Below, one piece after another: positions 27,093-36,418 of a stretch of 64,000 nt of DNA. The notes under the pieces are model-generated. The model was given only the letters and a program-made list of their open reading frames with translations, did no database searches and was not told the origin of the DNA. Within the stretch, counting starts at the first letter, position 1, and every line of letters starts with the position of its first letter. The stretch lies in the NCBI GenBank assembly GCA_024276075.1, contig JAJRXX010000037.1:46353-110352 (forward strand). Direction: 5' to 3'. Position numbers and translations under genes: made by a program. Source of the stretch: Planctomycetota bacterium (GTDB lineage: Bacteria > Planctomycetota > Phycisphaerae > Phycisphaerales > Phycisphaeraceae).

Positions 27093-27290
27093 CTAACTCG
27101 GAGGCAGGAGCCTTCGCAGCGACCGTCCGTACTGAACCGCCGCCTCGACCACCTCACGCATCGATTCGGTCACGATCATGTGATCGCCGTTGATCAGCTT
27201 GATCGTGGTGTCGGGATTTTCCTCGATAGTGCGGATCAGTTCCGCGTTAACAACAAACTTTTTCCCATTTAATCGGGTGAGCGTAATCAT
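27093..27290 (-). CDS. flbD: FlbD-family flagellar protein
   Basis: A 65-aa protein started at the ATG at 27290 (M-I-T-L-T-R-L-N-G-K-K-F). The conserved N-A-E-L-I-R-T-I-E-E-N-P-D-T-T-I-K-L-I-N-G block defines the small FlbD/SwrD family found next to flgE and motA in many Gram-positive and spirochaete flagellar operons. In Bacillus, SwrD raises flagellar power. This is unrelated to the Caulobacter regulator of the same name. Confidence 0.9.
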   Translation of the reverse strand: MITLTRLNGKKFVVNAELIRTIEENPDTTIKLINGDHMIVTESMREVVEAAVQYGRSLRRLLPPS

Positions 27291-27394
27291 GATCCGTGTG
27301 TGCCTCGGTCGTAAAACGTTCGTCGATACACCCAACCCATACCGTGTGCGTAGCGTGTTTTGCTTTTCAGAGCCTGCTACGTCGGTACGGCGTG

Positions 27395-29125
27395 TTACCT
27401 GGCGGTGGCTAATAGCTCCTGGATCAACCGGTCGCTGGTGCTGAGCACTCTGGAATTGGCGCTGAAGCCGGTGCTGGCGGTAATCAGGTTAATGAACTCC
27501 TCTGAAAGATCGACGTTGCTAAGCTCGAGCGCTCCGCCGACGATCCGGCCCGCTCGGCCTGAACCGGGTATGGAGATGTTGGCGTTGCCGCTGTTGCTGG
27601 AGATATTGAACAAGTTACCGCCCAAGTCAACGAGCCCCTGTGCATTTGAGAATGTCGCCAAGACGACCTGGCCAAGATTACGAAGTTGACCGTTTGAAAA
27701 CGTTCCGACAATCGTGCCGTCAGAGCTGATGGAGAAGTCCTCGAGCGTGCCGATCTCCGTGCCATCGCGTCGGTCGGCGTTGAGTTGGCTGAGCTTATCC
27801 GTCAACGCGGAGACCGCTCCGGACGACCCGCCTGGGTTCACGAAGTCCATCACAATCTGCTGCGGAGTAGACGCACCGGTGCTGGCGAGGTCTAGATTGA
27901 TCGTCCCGTTTGTGGCGTTGATAAAGTTGCCATTGGTGTCGAAGTTGATCTGCCCGTTGCCCAATACGCGGTCCAAGTCGCTGTCGTCTTCGGACTGAGC
28001 GTAGAATCGCCAACTGGTCCCGCCGTTGGTCGTCTTGGTCTCGAGCACCGCGGTCAGATCGACCGTTTGCGGCGTGCCCAGGCTGTCGATCACAATAAAC
28101 GTCGTGCGCACGGACTCGCCGTCGGCTGTGACGGTCTTGGTCGTATTGAAAGGCGTGGTAGGCGAAGTCGCAGCGTTCACGATGATGTTATTTCGGTCGA
28201 GGATAAGGTCGTTTTCAGTGCCGTTGTTGCCGGTGATGGTCATAATGCCGCCGGCAACCGTAATGCCCGGCGTGGGTACCGACGCGACGGTGCTGTCGAT
28301 TCCCAGGATATCGTCGAGAAAGTCCATAAAGTCCTGGAGCGTGGTGCCGAAGTCGTCGCTGCCGGTCGTGTTGGTGGCGCTAACCTCAAACGTGTGTGCT
28401 GGGATCGTGGCTCCGCCTTTTCGCGCGCCGGAAACAGTGATCACGTCGTTGGTCGCGAACATCGCCGGTCCAGCGGTGTCCCGAAGATTGGTCAGCAAGT
28501 CAGCTGTGGTGGCGTTTATCGTGGCGCCGGCGTCGGAAAATAGTTGGTTGCTGCTGATGACAGAGCCGGTGGTGGCGATGGCACCGTTGGCGTTGAGGTT
28601 GCCCGAAAACGAGACCCCGGTGGTCGCTTGGGCAATCGTCAGCGTGCCGATGGGGATGTTGACGCCCTGTTGAACGCCCTGAACGACATTGAAAAGCGCA
28701 TCGACGCCAAAGCCCTGTACCAAGCCGCCGTCCGGATTGACCAGATTTTTGTCGCGGTCCAGCGAAAAGGTTCCGGCGCGTGTGAATCGGGTCGAGCCGT
28801 TCAGGTCGAGCACGAAAAAACCCGACCCTTCGATCGCTAGATCGGTATTCACGCCGGTGGGCTGCAGCGACCCGTCGTTGAGATTCCGCGAGATCGCCGC
28901 GAGCCGAGTACCCAGACCAACCTGCCCCGGATTGGTCCCGCCCAGTGTCGCGGTAGGCAACGAACCCGACTGCAAGGTTTGAGCGATCTGCGTTTCAAAC
29001 GAGGCTCGGCTGCCCTTGAAAGCCGTCGTGTTAACGTTGGCGATGTTATTACCGCTGACCGAAATAGATTGTGAGCTTGACGTCAAGCCACTGAGGGCTT
29101 GAAAAAGTGATGTCTGCAGTCCCAT
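27395..29125 (-). CDS. flgE: Flagellar hook protein FlgE
   Basis: A 576-aa axial protein. The N-terminus M-G-L-Q-T-S-L-F-Q-A-L-S-G-L and N-N-I-A-N-V-N-T-T-A-F-K, and the C-terminus V-D-L-S-E-E-F-I-N-L-I-T-A-S-T-G-F-S-A-N-S-R-V, are the D0 coiled-coil regions of hook and rod proteins. It is longer than the roughly 400-aa enteric hook protein because the surface-exposed D1/D2 region (about residues 160-400) is expanded. It lies between the 97-aa protein gene and flbD. Confidence 0.95.
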   Translation of the reverse strand: MGLQTSLFQALSGLTSSSQSISVSGNNIANVNTTAFKGSRASFETQIAQTLQSGSLPTATLGGTNPGQVGLGTRLAAISRNLNDGSLQPTGVNTDLAIEGSGFFVLDLNGSTRFTRAGTFSLDRDKNLVNPDGGLVQGFGVDALFNVVQGVQQGVNIPIGTLTIAQATTGVSFSGNLNANGAIATTGSVISSNQLFSDAGATINATTADLLTNLRDTAGPAMFATNDVITVSGARKGGATIPAHTFEVSATNTTGSDDFGTTLQDFMDFLDDILGIDSTVASVPTPGITVAGGIMTITGNNGTENDLILDRNNIIVNAATSPTTPFNTTKTVTADGESVRTTFIVIDSLGTPQTVDLTAVLETKTTNGGTSWRFYAQSEDDSDLDRVLGNGQINFDTNGNFINATNGTINLDLASTGASTPQQIVMDFVNPGGSSGAVSALTDKLSQLNADRRDGTEIGTLEDFSISSDGTIVGTFSNGQLRNLGQVVLATFSNAQGLVDLGGNLFNISSNSGNANISIPGSGRAGRIVGGALELSNVDLSEEFINLITASTGFSANSRVLSTSDRLIQELLATAR

Positions 29126-29177
29126 ACGAATGCTCCCAATTTAAAATCCAACTGTTGCGTTTCGTAACAACCGGCAT

Positions 29178-29471
29178 CTACCGGCTTGATTTATTGGTTT
29201 CGATTAACCCTCGCAGTGTGCCGTTTTCGATTCGATCGAGCTGTGCCAACTGGGCTATCAACCCGGTTCGGAGCGTTTGCTGCGGCGGTGGGGCTGACTG
29301 TGTGTCGTCTGCTGCTTGATCCTGGACGGCGTTGATCTGCTTGGCTTCATCCAAGAGCGACTCAAAGCTCCTCGACTCGATCGGTGTGTGTGGCTGTTTG
29401 GCCGGCCCGGGCAACCCCGCCGGGCGAACCGCGGGCTCAAGCATCCGCAGCAGTTCAGACTCGTTGCCCAT
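29178..29471 (-). CDS. Small hydrophilic protein between flgD and flgE
   Basis: A 97-aa soluble protein rich in Gln, Ala and Pro. A helix near residues 33-45 (R-S-F-E-S-L-L-D-E-A-K) and a C-terminal helix (G-L-I-A-Q-L-A-Q-L-D-R-I-E-N-G) are separated by a Pro/Gln linker. I recognise no family. Many flagellar operons carry a small 'flagellar operon protein' at this position, so a hook-assembly accessory role is an inference from position only. Confidence 0.65.
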   Translation of the reverse strand: MGNESELLRMLEPAVRPAGLPGPAKQPHTPIESRSFESLLDEAKQINAVQDQAADDTQSAPPPQQTLRTGLIAQLAQLDRIENGTLRGLIETNKSSR

Positions 29472-29554
29472 ATTCGATTCACCTCCGCGCTAAGCGGCAC
29501 ACCCAAGCCCCACACGCGATCGCAAATATCGCTGCAAAGCATCTTGCCTCGTCA

Positions 29555-30022
29555 TTATGTCACCCGTGTTACCCGGTCTATCGCAAGCTTGGCGCCGGTG
29601 TCTAGTTCGAGAAAAGTGCTGCCGTTCTCGACGCGCACCGAGGTCACCAGGCCCTGGATGCTCTTGTTATTCGTGTCTGTGCCCTCGACAATCTTGCCGA
29701 TCAAGTTGCCCGCGGACGTAAGCTCATTCTGTAAAACGAAGCCCTCTAGCTTTTGTCCCAAGCTGCTGAATTCATCACCAATGTTGCCAAATTGCTCTTC
29801 GAGCGATCCGAGCGTCTCCTGCAAATTGAGCTGACTCTCGATGTTTCTGAGACTGCTCATCTGCTCGAGCAGCGCACCGGAGTCCTGCGGCTCAAAAGGG
29901 TCTTGGTTCGTTAGCTCGGCCATCAACACCCGGATAAACTCGTCGGAAGACAGCGCCCCGAACCCGCCGCTACCCGAATTTGCCTCAACCGAACTCGCCC
30001 CAGTAATCGCTCCTGCCGACAT
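29555..30022 (-). CDS. flgD: Flagellar hook capping protein FlgD
   Basis: A 155-aa protein with the FlgD N-terminal block F-I-R-V-L-M-A-E-L-T-N-Q-D-P-F-E-P-Q-D-S (residues about 29-48) and L-I-G-K-I-V near residue 107. It is short compared with enteric FlgD (about 230 aa) and closer to the Bacillus form, so most of the extra C-terminal domains are missing. The cap guides hook subunit assembly. It lies between fliK and the 97-aa gene. Confidence 0.92.
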   Translation of the reverse strand: MSAGAITGASSVEANSGSGGFGALSSDEFIRVLMAELTNQDPFEPQDSGALLEQMSSLRNIESQLNLQETLGSLEEQFGNIGDEFSSLGQKLEGFVLQNELTSAGNLIGKIVEGTDTNNKSIQGLVTSVRVENGSTFLELDTGAKLAIDRVTRVT

Positions 30023-30100
30023 AACACTACTCCTATTTTTGCCAGCGTCGGCCTATCGAACGACGCGGTCGATCTGTCTGCGGACCGGCATAACCCCTGG

Positions 30101-31747
30101 TCACGTTGTGGTGTTCAATGTCTGTTCAAACGTAGCTACGTCGCGGCTCGAAGACCCGTCACCGCGTTGTGATTCACGGCTGTCGCTGCCGCGCTGACCA
30201 CCCCGACCACTGCCCGTGTATTGCCCTCGGCTGCGCCCGTCGTGTGCGGAGGGGTCAGCGTTGTCGCGGCTGGTGTTATTGTTAGTTGCCGAGTCCCCAG
30301 ACATGGTCTGCACATGCAGTTTGTCTACGGTTAGCCCTTGTGCTTCGAGCGCCTGACGTAGCTGGCCAAGCTGCTGCGTGAGCAACGACCGAGCTGACTC
30401 GTGTTCGGTGTGGAACTGTGCTGTGACCGTGCCCGCGTTGAGCTGCATCTCGATCCGGACGATGCCCATGTCGGGCGGGCTTAGCCGGAGTGTGACCGCT
30501 CCGCCCTGCTGATTGACCACCCCGTGCATGCCACGGATCACACGCGCGACATTTGCGTCACTCTCGATTGACTGGGAACCGGGCTGCGTCCCAGGCGTTT
30601 CCAAACCTGAGCCGGTTGTCTGTATCACCGAAGTCGGCGAGGGGTCCGCGGACACCGCGACTTGACTTTGATGGACCGGTGTGGCCGACGTGGGCTGAGG
30701 TGTGTCGGCTTCAACCCGCAACGACGGCGCGGCAAGCACCCGCTTGGGTGTACGCTGCTGCGACGAGGTCTGGCTATCGGCGGCGTCATCCTCGCCTTGG
30801 TCGGTGGACGGCTCGGAAGGGCTCACGACAACCTGAACCGTCTCGGTCGGCTCTTGATGATTCGTCACACTCTGATTAATTGCATTGACCTGGGACTTCG
30901 CCTGCAGCGGCGTATGACCCGTTGCCGGGACTGATCCCGCGACAGCCTGGGTATCGGTTACGTCTTGATTTTGCTGCTTTGTGGTGACGGCCGCATGGGT
31001 ATCGACTTGTTTAATAATCTGAGCCTGGTCCTCGTCGGTGTCGGTTGGCTGGGCCTGGGCATCCTGGGGATCGGAAGATTCGGCTTCGTTTACCACGGGC
31101 GCCACGGCAGGTTGAGGCTGCTGTGGCGAGGCCGACTTGGCATTTACCACAGGCACAACGCCGGTGCTGGGATTCAGGTTATTACGAGTATAAGACTGCT
31201 CACTGTCATCATCGCCAACGTCGGTCAACTCAGACGACGGCAATAGGCTCTGGTCTGGTGCACCCACTACCTGTAGCTGCGCGTCCAGACCGGTTAACGA
31301 GTCTGCAAATGCATCGATATCTGCAAAGCTCACGTCATCGGCGGGTTCGGCCTGACCGGTGCGCTGATCGGAGATGCCGTCACCGACGTCTTGCGCCGTG
31401 GGCTGAGTATCCCGTGCGTCCTGCTGATCGTGATTGTCGATGGCGTATTCGGCTTGCTGGCGCTGCGGGGTGAGCCCATCGTTTGCTGTCTCGCTAGCCT
31501 CGCGGCTGGGTCGGGTGCGATCGTGCGCTACCGCGTCGGTACGATCCGATGGCGAGACCTCAGACCGGCCCGGTCGTGCTTCGGGGTCACGGCGGTGTGT
31601 CTGATCGGGGCGAGTGGATTTAGCTTTTGAACGATCCGCGGTACGGAATAAGATTTGATCAAATTGATTGGCTGAGGGGCTCGGTACACGGGCGTCGGAT
31701 CGCGCAATTTTTGCCGGCTGAACATTCGAAATTGCGCTTATCTTCAT
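30101..31747 (-). CDS. fliK: Flagellar hook-length control protein FliK
   Basis: A 548-aa protein. The long Gln/Asp/Ser/Thr-rich N-terminal part (residues 1-390) is low in complexity and probably extended, as in molecular-ruler FliK. The C-terminal domain (about 400-490) has the Flg_hook signature L-R-L-S-P-P-D-M-G-I-V-R-I-E-M and L-R-Q-A-L-E-A-Q-G-L. It ends in a Gly/Arg/Ser-rich tail. It overlaps the preceding motE-like gene by 4 nt. Confidence 0.92.
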   Translation of the reverse strand: MKISAISNVQPAKIARSDARVPSPSANQFDQILFRTADRSKAKSTRPDQTHRRDPEARPGRSEVSPSDRTDAVAHDRTRPSREASETANDGLTPQRQQAEYAIDNHDQQDARDTQPTAQDVGDGISDQRTGQAEPADDVSFADIDAFADSLTGLDAQLQVVGAPDQSLLPSSELTDVGDDDSEQSYTRNNLNPSTGVVPVVNAKSASPQQPQPAVAPVVNEAESSDPQDAQAQPTDTDEDQAQIIKQVDTHAAVTTKQQNQDVTDTQAVAGSVPATGHTPLQAKSQVNAINQSVTNHQEPTETVQVVVSPSEPSTDQGEDDAADSQTSSQQRTPKRVLAAPSLRVEADTPQPTSATPVHQSQVAVSADPSPTSVIQTTGSGLETPGTQPGSQSIESDANVARVIRGMHGVVNQQGGAVTLRLSPPDMGIVRIEMQLNAGTVTAQFHTEHESARSLLTQQLGQLRQALEAQGLTVDKLHVQTMSGDSATNNNTSRDNADPSAHDGRSRGQYTGSGRGGQRGSDSRESQRGDGSSSRDVATFEQTLNTTT

Positions 31748-32490
31748 GACGCTTGACCCGTTGGATTCGCTGGTTCGGCGGCGTTTGGCCGTAATTGGCC
31801 ATCGGCTGTCATCTCAATGCCCCGTTCCCTTAGACGCTGTAGCAAATCCGTTGCCTGAGCAACTTCATCGGGTGATTTGAATTCCTTAAGCACAGCGGCG
31901 GCCTTGCGGAGCTGCATGGCTGCGAGATAGTCAACGACCTGCCTGGCTTTGCCTTGGCCAACAAGTTCCTGGAACATCTGCTTGGTTTGCTTGGCTTTGA
32001 GCTGCTCGTACATACGAACGGTTTGCTGAAAGTCTTTGTCTTCCTGGAGCTTGGTCTGGCGCTGGACGGCATCGTCAAATACCTGCTGCTGTGATTGCAT
32101 CTCCTGGTGCTTTTTGGCCAAGAGTTCCTGCGACAACCGCAACTGCCGTCTTAAATCGGCGATATCCCGTTTCATGCGCTCGACGCGCTGTGCCGCCAAC
32201 TCGTCGCCCTGCAGTTCCGTTTGCAGACGGTCGGCGAGCGTGACCGGACCGTCGCTGACCGACTCGAGCCTGGCGATATCCATCGCCTGCTGACGGGTCT
32301 GCTCTTCTAGTTCCAAAGCCAGCTGAGCTTGTTTTTCCTCCTGCTCGATCGTGAGCGTCAACATGTCACGTATCCGATCAATGCGCTCCTGGTTGAGCCG
32401 ACCGGAGTTAGAGAGCCATCCAACCCCCACCCCAAGCAGCAACGCGTTTATGAGCAACAAGATAGTGATGATCGTCCAGATCGTCTTCAT
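31744..32490 (-). CDS. MotE-like coiled-coil membrane protein
   Basis: A 248-aa protein with an N-terminal membrane helix (residues 4-24), a long coiled coil (about 33-165) and a C-terminal segment (about 168-225) like the MgtE N-terminal repeat: M-F-Q-E-L-V, V-V-D-Y-L-A-A-M and A-A-A-V-L-K-E-F. This layout matches MotE-type proteins encoded between fliJ and fliK, which chaperone the stator MotC or act in the periplasm. It overlaps fliJ and fliK by 4 nt each. The exact role here is inferred. Confidence 0.75.
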   Translation of the reverse strand: MKTIWTIITILLLINALLLGVGVGWLSNSGRLNQERIDRIRDMLTLTIEQEEKQAQLALELEEQTRQQAMDIARLESVSDGPVTLADRLQTELQGDELAAQRVERMKRDIADLRRQLRLSQELLAKKHQEMQSQQQVFDDAVQRQTKLQEDKDFQQTVRMYEQLKAKQTKQMFQELVGQGKARQVVDYLAAMQLRKAAAVLKEFKSPDEVAQATDLLQRLRERGIEMTADGQLRPNAAEPANPTGQAS

Positions 32491-32948
32491 GGGTTATCTC
32501 CGATCATGAGCCGTCGAGCGTATTGCTGAACAGCAAGCTCATCGAGTTGATTCGCTTCACGGCGCTGTATTTCCTTTTGCCATTCCTGGTAACGACGGTC
32601 TCGTAACACATCCAACGCTTTGCGTGCGCGGGTGGCTTGCATGAGTCTCGCGCGTGCCGCCTCGATGAGTTTTTCGGTGGCGGCGAGCTTGGTGACAAAC
32701 GCCATGGCCCGTTGTCTGACCTGGCCGCTGTAACGCGCAAAATCCATCATCTGATCCAAACGGACCGAGCCGATCAGCCCATCGGCCAATGCCTGACGCG
32801 AGCCGGTGATGGTCTGCTGCATCTGCTGAAGCTGATCTCGCAAGATCATCTGCTGACGTAAGGCTTTAGCCAGGTCTCTTTGGCATTTTTCCTCCTCGAC
32901 GCGGCGCTGGTAGAGCACGGGTTCGAGATTAAATTTGAACTTTGCCAT
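32487..32948 (-). CDS. fliJ: Flagellar export protein FliJ
   Basis: A 153-aa, almost entirely helical protein starting M-A-K-F-K-F-N-L-E-P-V-L, the typical FliJ start, with an antiparallel coiled coil through its length. FliJ links the FliI ATPase ring to FlhA. It lies directly after fliI. Confidence 0.9.
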   Translation of the reverse strand: MAKFKFNLEPVLYQRRVEEEKCQRDLAKALRQQMILRDQLQQMQQTITGSRQALADGLIGSVRLDQMMDFARYSGQVRQRAMAFVTKLAATEKLIEAARARLMQATRARKALDVLRDRRYQEWQKEIQRREANQLDELAVQQYARRLMIGDNP

Positions 32949-33030
32949 CGACGACCATCCCCATTGCGTTAAGCGAACGGCATGCCAACTCGGATGTACG
33001 AGGAGCCAGCGACACTGTCACGACAAAAAA

Positions 33031-34413
33031 TCACTGACCCGGGCCCTGCGGTGCTGCGGGCTTGGCTTTGGTCAATTGTCGCTTGGCCTGCTCAATCTGC
33101 CCCGCCAGCGCAAGCAATTGCTTTTTCGTCCGCTCAAAGTCGGCCAACCCCGTCACTTCCGATCGCCCCTGCTGCAGCAGTTGATCAATAGCCGACTTGC
33201 AAGCGATCGCCATATCAAAGTCGGGGTTGCTTCCCGCGGCGTAGGCACCGATGTTCAGAAGGTCTTCGACCTGCCTATACGAATTGATCAATTGGAGTAT
33301 CAGCGTGCGTGCGGCTTGATGATCGGGCTGGGTCACGTCGTCGGCGACACGGCTGATCGACTCGAGCACGTCGATCGCCGGCCAATGCCCACGATGCGCC
33401 AAGTCTCGGCTAAGCTGGATGTGGCCGTCAAGGATACCCCGACCCGCATCCGAGACAGGCTCCGTGATGTCGTCACCTTCAACGAGCACCGCATAGAAAC
33501 CGGTAATCGATCCCTTTTTCGTTCTGCCAGCCCTCTCGAGTACACGCGGCAGCATCGCAAACACACTGGGTGGATAGCCCTTGGTCGCGGGTGGCTCGCC
33601 CGTGGCCAAGCCGACCTGCCGCTGCGCGTGGCACAAGCGAGTGATCGAATCCATGATCAACAACACGTCCTGACCGTCGTCGCGAAAATATTCTGCGATC
33701 GTGTTCGCGAGCATGGCGGCGCGGATGCGCAACAGTGCCGGCTCGTCGCTGGTGGCGACCACCACCACGCTCTTGGTCATCCCTTGATCGCCTAGCTGAT
33801 TACCTATGAAGTCGCGAACCTCTCTGCCACGCTCGCCGATCAGCGCGACCACGTTGACGTCCGCAGCGGTGTGTCTAGCCATCGTGCCAAGGAGCGTGCT
33901 CTTGCCCACACCCGGCGCGGCAAAGACCCCGATACGTTGGCCCCGGCCCACACTAATTAAAGCATCGATCGCGCGTACACCGGTGGCTAACGGCGTGTCG
34001 ATAGGCGGACGGTCCATCGGGTCGACCGGATCGGGCATCAGTGGTCGAGACGTGGTCTCGGTTAACGGTCCCCTGTCGTCGATCGGCCGCCCCAAGCCGT
34101 CGAGTACCCGTCCCAGCAACGACCGGCCGACGCTGACCATCTGCGAAAATTGGCCTGCCACCACCTCGTCGCCGCGACGCACACCCTCGGTAGAGCCTAG
34201 CGGCATCACAACCGTCTGGTGCTGGTCGAAGCCGACAACTTCTCCCGCCAAGTTCTGACACTCCCTGTTCCGTGTGATGACGCTGACCATGGACCCCACC
34301 GGCACGGGCAGGTCGGCGACGTACAATGCCATGCCACGCACCTGAGATACCCTGCCTCGGATTTCAATCGCGGCGGCCTGCTCGATCATTGCGATCTGTT
34401 CGGCGAATTGCAT
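33031..34413 (-). CDS. fliI: Flagellum-specific ATP synthase FliI
   Basis: A 460-aa ATPase related to the F1 beta subunit. Walker A is A-P-G-V-G-K-S-T-L-L near residue 170; A-L-I-G-E-R-G-R-E-V and D-V-L-L-I-M-D-S-I-T-R (Walker B) follow. The hexamer energises substrate unloading at the export gate together with FliH. It lies 111 bp downstream of fliH. Confidence 0.96.
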   Translation of the reverse strand: MQFAEQIAMIEQAAAIEIRGRVSQVRGMALYVADLPVPVGSMVSVITRNRECQNLAGEVVGFDQHQTVVMPLGSTEGVRRGDEVVAGQFSQMVSVGRSLLGRVLDGLGRPIDDRGPLTETTSRPLMPDPVDPMDRPPIDTPLATGVRAIDALISVGRGQRIGVFAAPGVGKSTLLGTMARHTAADVNVVALIGERGREVRDFIGNQLGDQGMTKSVVVVATSDEPALLRIRAAMLANTIAEYFRDDGQDVLLIMDSITRLCHAQRQVGLATGEPPATKGYPPSVFAMLPRVLERAGRTKKGSITGFYAVLVEGDDITEPVSDAGRGILDGHIQLSRDLAHRGHWPAIDVLESISRVADDVTQPDHQAARTLILQLINSYRQVEDLLNIGAYAAGSNPDFDMAIACKSAIDQLLQQGRSEVTGLADFERTKKQLLALAGQIEQAKRQLTKAKPAAPQGPGQ

Positions 34414-34524
34414 AGAATCGGTCCCGCGTTCTTTGATGCGTAGGGTGAAATAGAATCCCGTTCCGTCACGCAGTTCCGTCAGCTTTGCGTAACCGATGGT
34501 TGCGCCACCGTCACGACACCACCG

Positions 34525-35328
34525 CTATTCGCTCGGCTGCGGTGGCTCGCCCTGATCGTCATCCGACGACGATTGTTCCAACGATTCCGGCTCGTGCACG
34601 GAGGCGTCTGTGTTTGCCTGGTGGTCGGGCACAATCAACTCGATTAGCCGCTGCATCTGTGTATCAATGGATGCGTCGATCTCACCCTGACCGTACCCGA
34701 CGACGCACCCGCCGCGTTTGATATCGGGATCGTCGATCAGGTGTATGTGTTTGACCTGTGTAAATTGAGTCATTAATCGGGGCATCGCCTGCTCCAGGCT
34801 AGGCCGATCGTCGGGACAAATGCGGACAGTCACGTCGGTGGGCCGCAGTACACAAGCTAATACCGAAGTCATTTGATCAACGATCACTTCCGGATCGACC
34901 TCGATGACGCGGTGGACCAGCTTCTGAGCCAGGCTCAGCGTAAGGTCGAGCACCGCACGGCGAGCGTCTCGGTACATCTCCTGGCGCTGTGTGTCCCATA
35001 CCTGGGCGGCGTCGATCCAGGATTGTTGGATCATGTCGAGTTGTTCATTGGCGTTGTCGTAGGCTTCTTGACGACCCTGCTCCCGCCCGTTCTTCAATCC
35101 TTCTTCCAGACTCGGCTTATACCCATCGTCGTAACCCCTTTTCTTGCTTTCCTCATATGCGATTTTGCTTTGCGTCTCGGCTTCCTGCCGAGCGTCGGCG
35201 ATAATCTGCTGCGCCTGCGTCTGCGCTTCCTCCCGCAGCAGCTTCGCCTGGCGTGCGACATCGCCAAGGTCGAGCACGATGGCGTTTTTGAGCACGTTAT
35301 TGGCGTTGTGATTTTTGATAACCGCCAT
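34525..35328 (-). CDS. fliH: Flagellar assembly protein FliH
   Basis: A 267-aa protein started at the ATG at 35328 (M-A-V-I-K-N-H); the frame is open upstream but that part is unlike FliH. The N-terminal half is a charged helix with repeated G-x-x-x-G/A spacing (E-E-G-L-K-N-G-R-E-Q-G-R). The C-terminal domain resembles the V/F-ATPase peripheral stalk delta-like domain, with G-G-C-V-V-G-Y-G-Q-G-E-I-D-A-S near residue 220. FliH regulates FliI. It is 25 bp from fliG. Confidence 0.9.
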   Translation of the reverse strand: MAVIKNHNANNVLKNAIVLDLGDVARQAKLLREEAQTQAQQIIADARQEAETQSKIAYEESKKRGYDDGYKPSLEEGLKNGREQGRQEAYDNANEQLDMIQQSWIDAAQVWDTQRQEMYRDARRAVLDLTLSLAQKLVHRVIEVDPEVIVDQMTSVLACVLRPTDVTVRICPDDRPSLEQAMPRLMTQFTQVKHIHLIDDPDIKRGGCVVGYGQGEIDASIDTQMQRLIELIVPDHQANTDASVHEPESLEQSSSDDDQGEPPQPSE

Positions 35329-35353
35329 GGATAGCTCGCCTCGCGGCTGGACG

Positions 35354-36385
35354 TTAGACCATATCCTCGCCACGACCGGCGATGACGATCTCGCCCGCAT
35401 CCACCAATCGACGCACCGCATCGACGATCCGCTGCTGGGCCGCCTCGACATCTGAAACCCGTACAGGGCCCATGTACTGCATGTCTTCGCCGATCAGTTG
35501 TGCTGCGCGTTCTGACATGTTCTTGAAAATCTTTTCTTTCAAGCCCTCGCTGGCGGTCTTGAGCGCCAGGGCCAACTCGTCGTTGTCGACCTCCTTGAGC
35601 ACGGTTTGAATGCCGCGATCGTCCACGAGGAGGATGTCCTCGAAAACGAACATGAGCCTTCGTATCTGCTCGACCAGGTCGGGGTCCTCTGCCTCGAGGC
35701 CCTCCATCACACTCTTTTCTGTGGTTCGATCGGTGAGGTTGAGCATCTCGGCGACGGTTTCGACGCCACCAATTTTTTCGAACGACTGGCTCAATAGATT
35801 CGACAAGCGTGCTTCGAGCCCACGCTCGACCTCGGAGATGACCTCCGGGTTGGTCTGCTCCATGTTGGCCACACGCTTAACCACTTCGATCTGTTTAGGC
35901 CCGGGTAGACCGGCGAGTATCTCCGCTGCCTTGTGATACGACATGTGACTGACAATCAAAGCGATGGTCTGCGGGTGCTCGTCTTGGATAAACGTCAACA
36001 GGTTTTGCGTCTCGGCCTTCTGCAAAAACGAGAACGGCGTCTTCCTGACCTGCTGGCTGATCTGCTGGAGTATGCGCTCTGCTTCCTTGTGGTCTAGGCT
36101 TTGAGACAACAGTTCCTTGGCGTATTCCAGCCCACCCTCACTGATCCAGTTCTGCGCCAGCGCCATGTCGTAGAACTCTTTTAGCACGCTTTCGCGCATG
36201 TCTTTTGGGACGTCGCGCAGGCTCGCGAGCTCTCGCGTAACCTCTTCGACAGATTTGGATGAAAGTTTCCCCATGAGATCGGAAGCGGCCATCTGATCGA
36301 TCGACAGCAACAGGATCGCTGCCTTTTTCACGCCGGGCACCTCTGGTTTGGGCTCGATTACAGATGCTTGGTCTTGGGTTTCCAT
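35354..36385 (-). CDS. fliG: Flagellar motor switch protein FliG
   Basis: A 343-aa protein with the N-terminal FliF-binding domain (K-K-A-A-I-L-L-L-S-I-D), the middle domain with E-H-P-Q-T-I-A-L-I-V-S-H, and the C-terminal torque domain with M-F-V-F-E-D-I-L-L-V-D-D-R-G-I-Q. Its length is standard. FliG interacts with MotA to generate torque. Confidence 0.96.
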   Translation of the reverse strand: METQDQASVIEPKPEVPGVKKAAILLLSIDQMAASDLMGKLSSKSVEEVTRELASLRDVPKDMRESVLKEFYDMALAQNWISEGGLEYAKELLSQSLDHKEAERILQQISQQVRKTPFSFLQKAETQNLLTFIQDEHPQTIALIVSHMSYHKAAEILAGLPGPKQIEVVKRVANMEQTNPEVISEVERGLEARLSNLLSQSFEKIGGVETVAEMLNLTDRTTEKSVMEGLEAEDPDLVEQIRRLMFVFEDILLVDDRGIQTVLKEVDNDELALALKTASEGLKEKIFKNMSERAAQLIGEDMQYMGPVRVSDVEAAQQRIVDAVRRLVDAGEIVIAGRGEDMV

Positions 36386-36418
36386 CGTATTTTGCCTCCC
36401 AATCGATACCGGGCTGGG

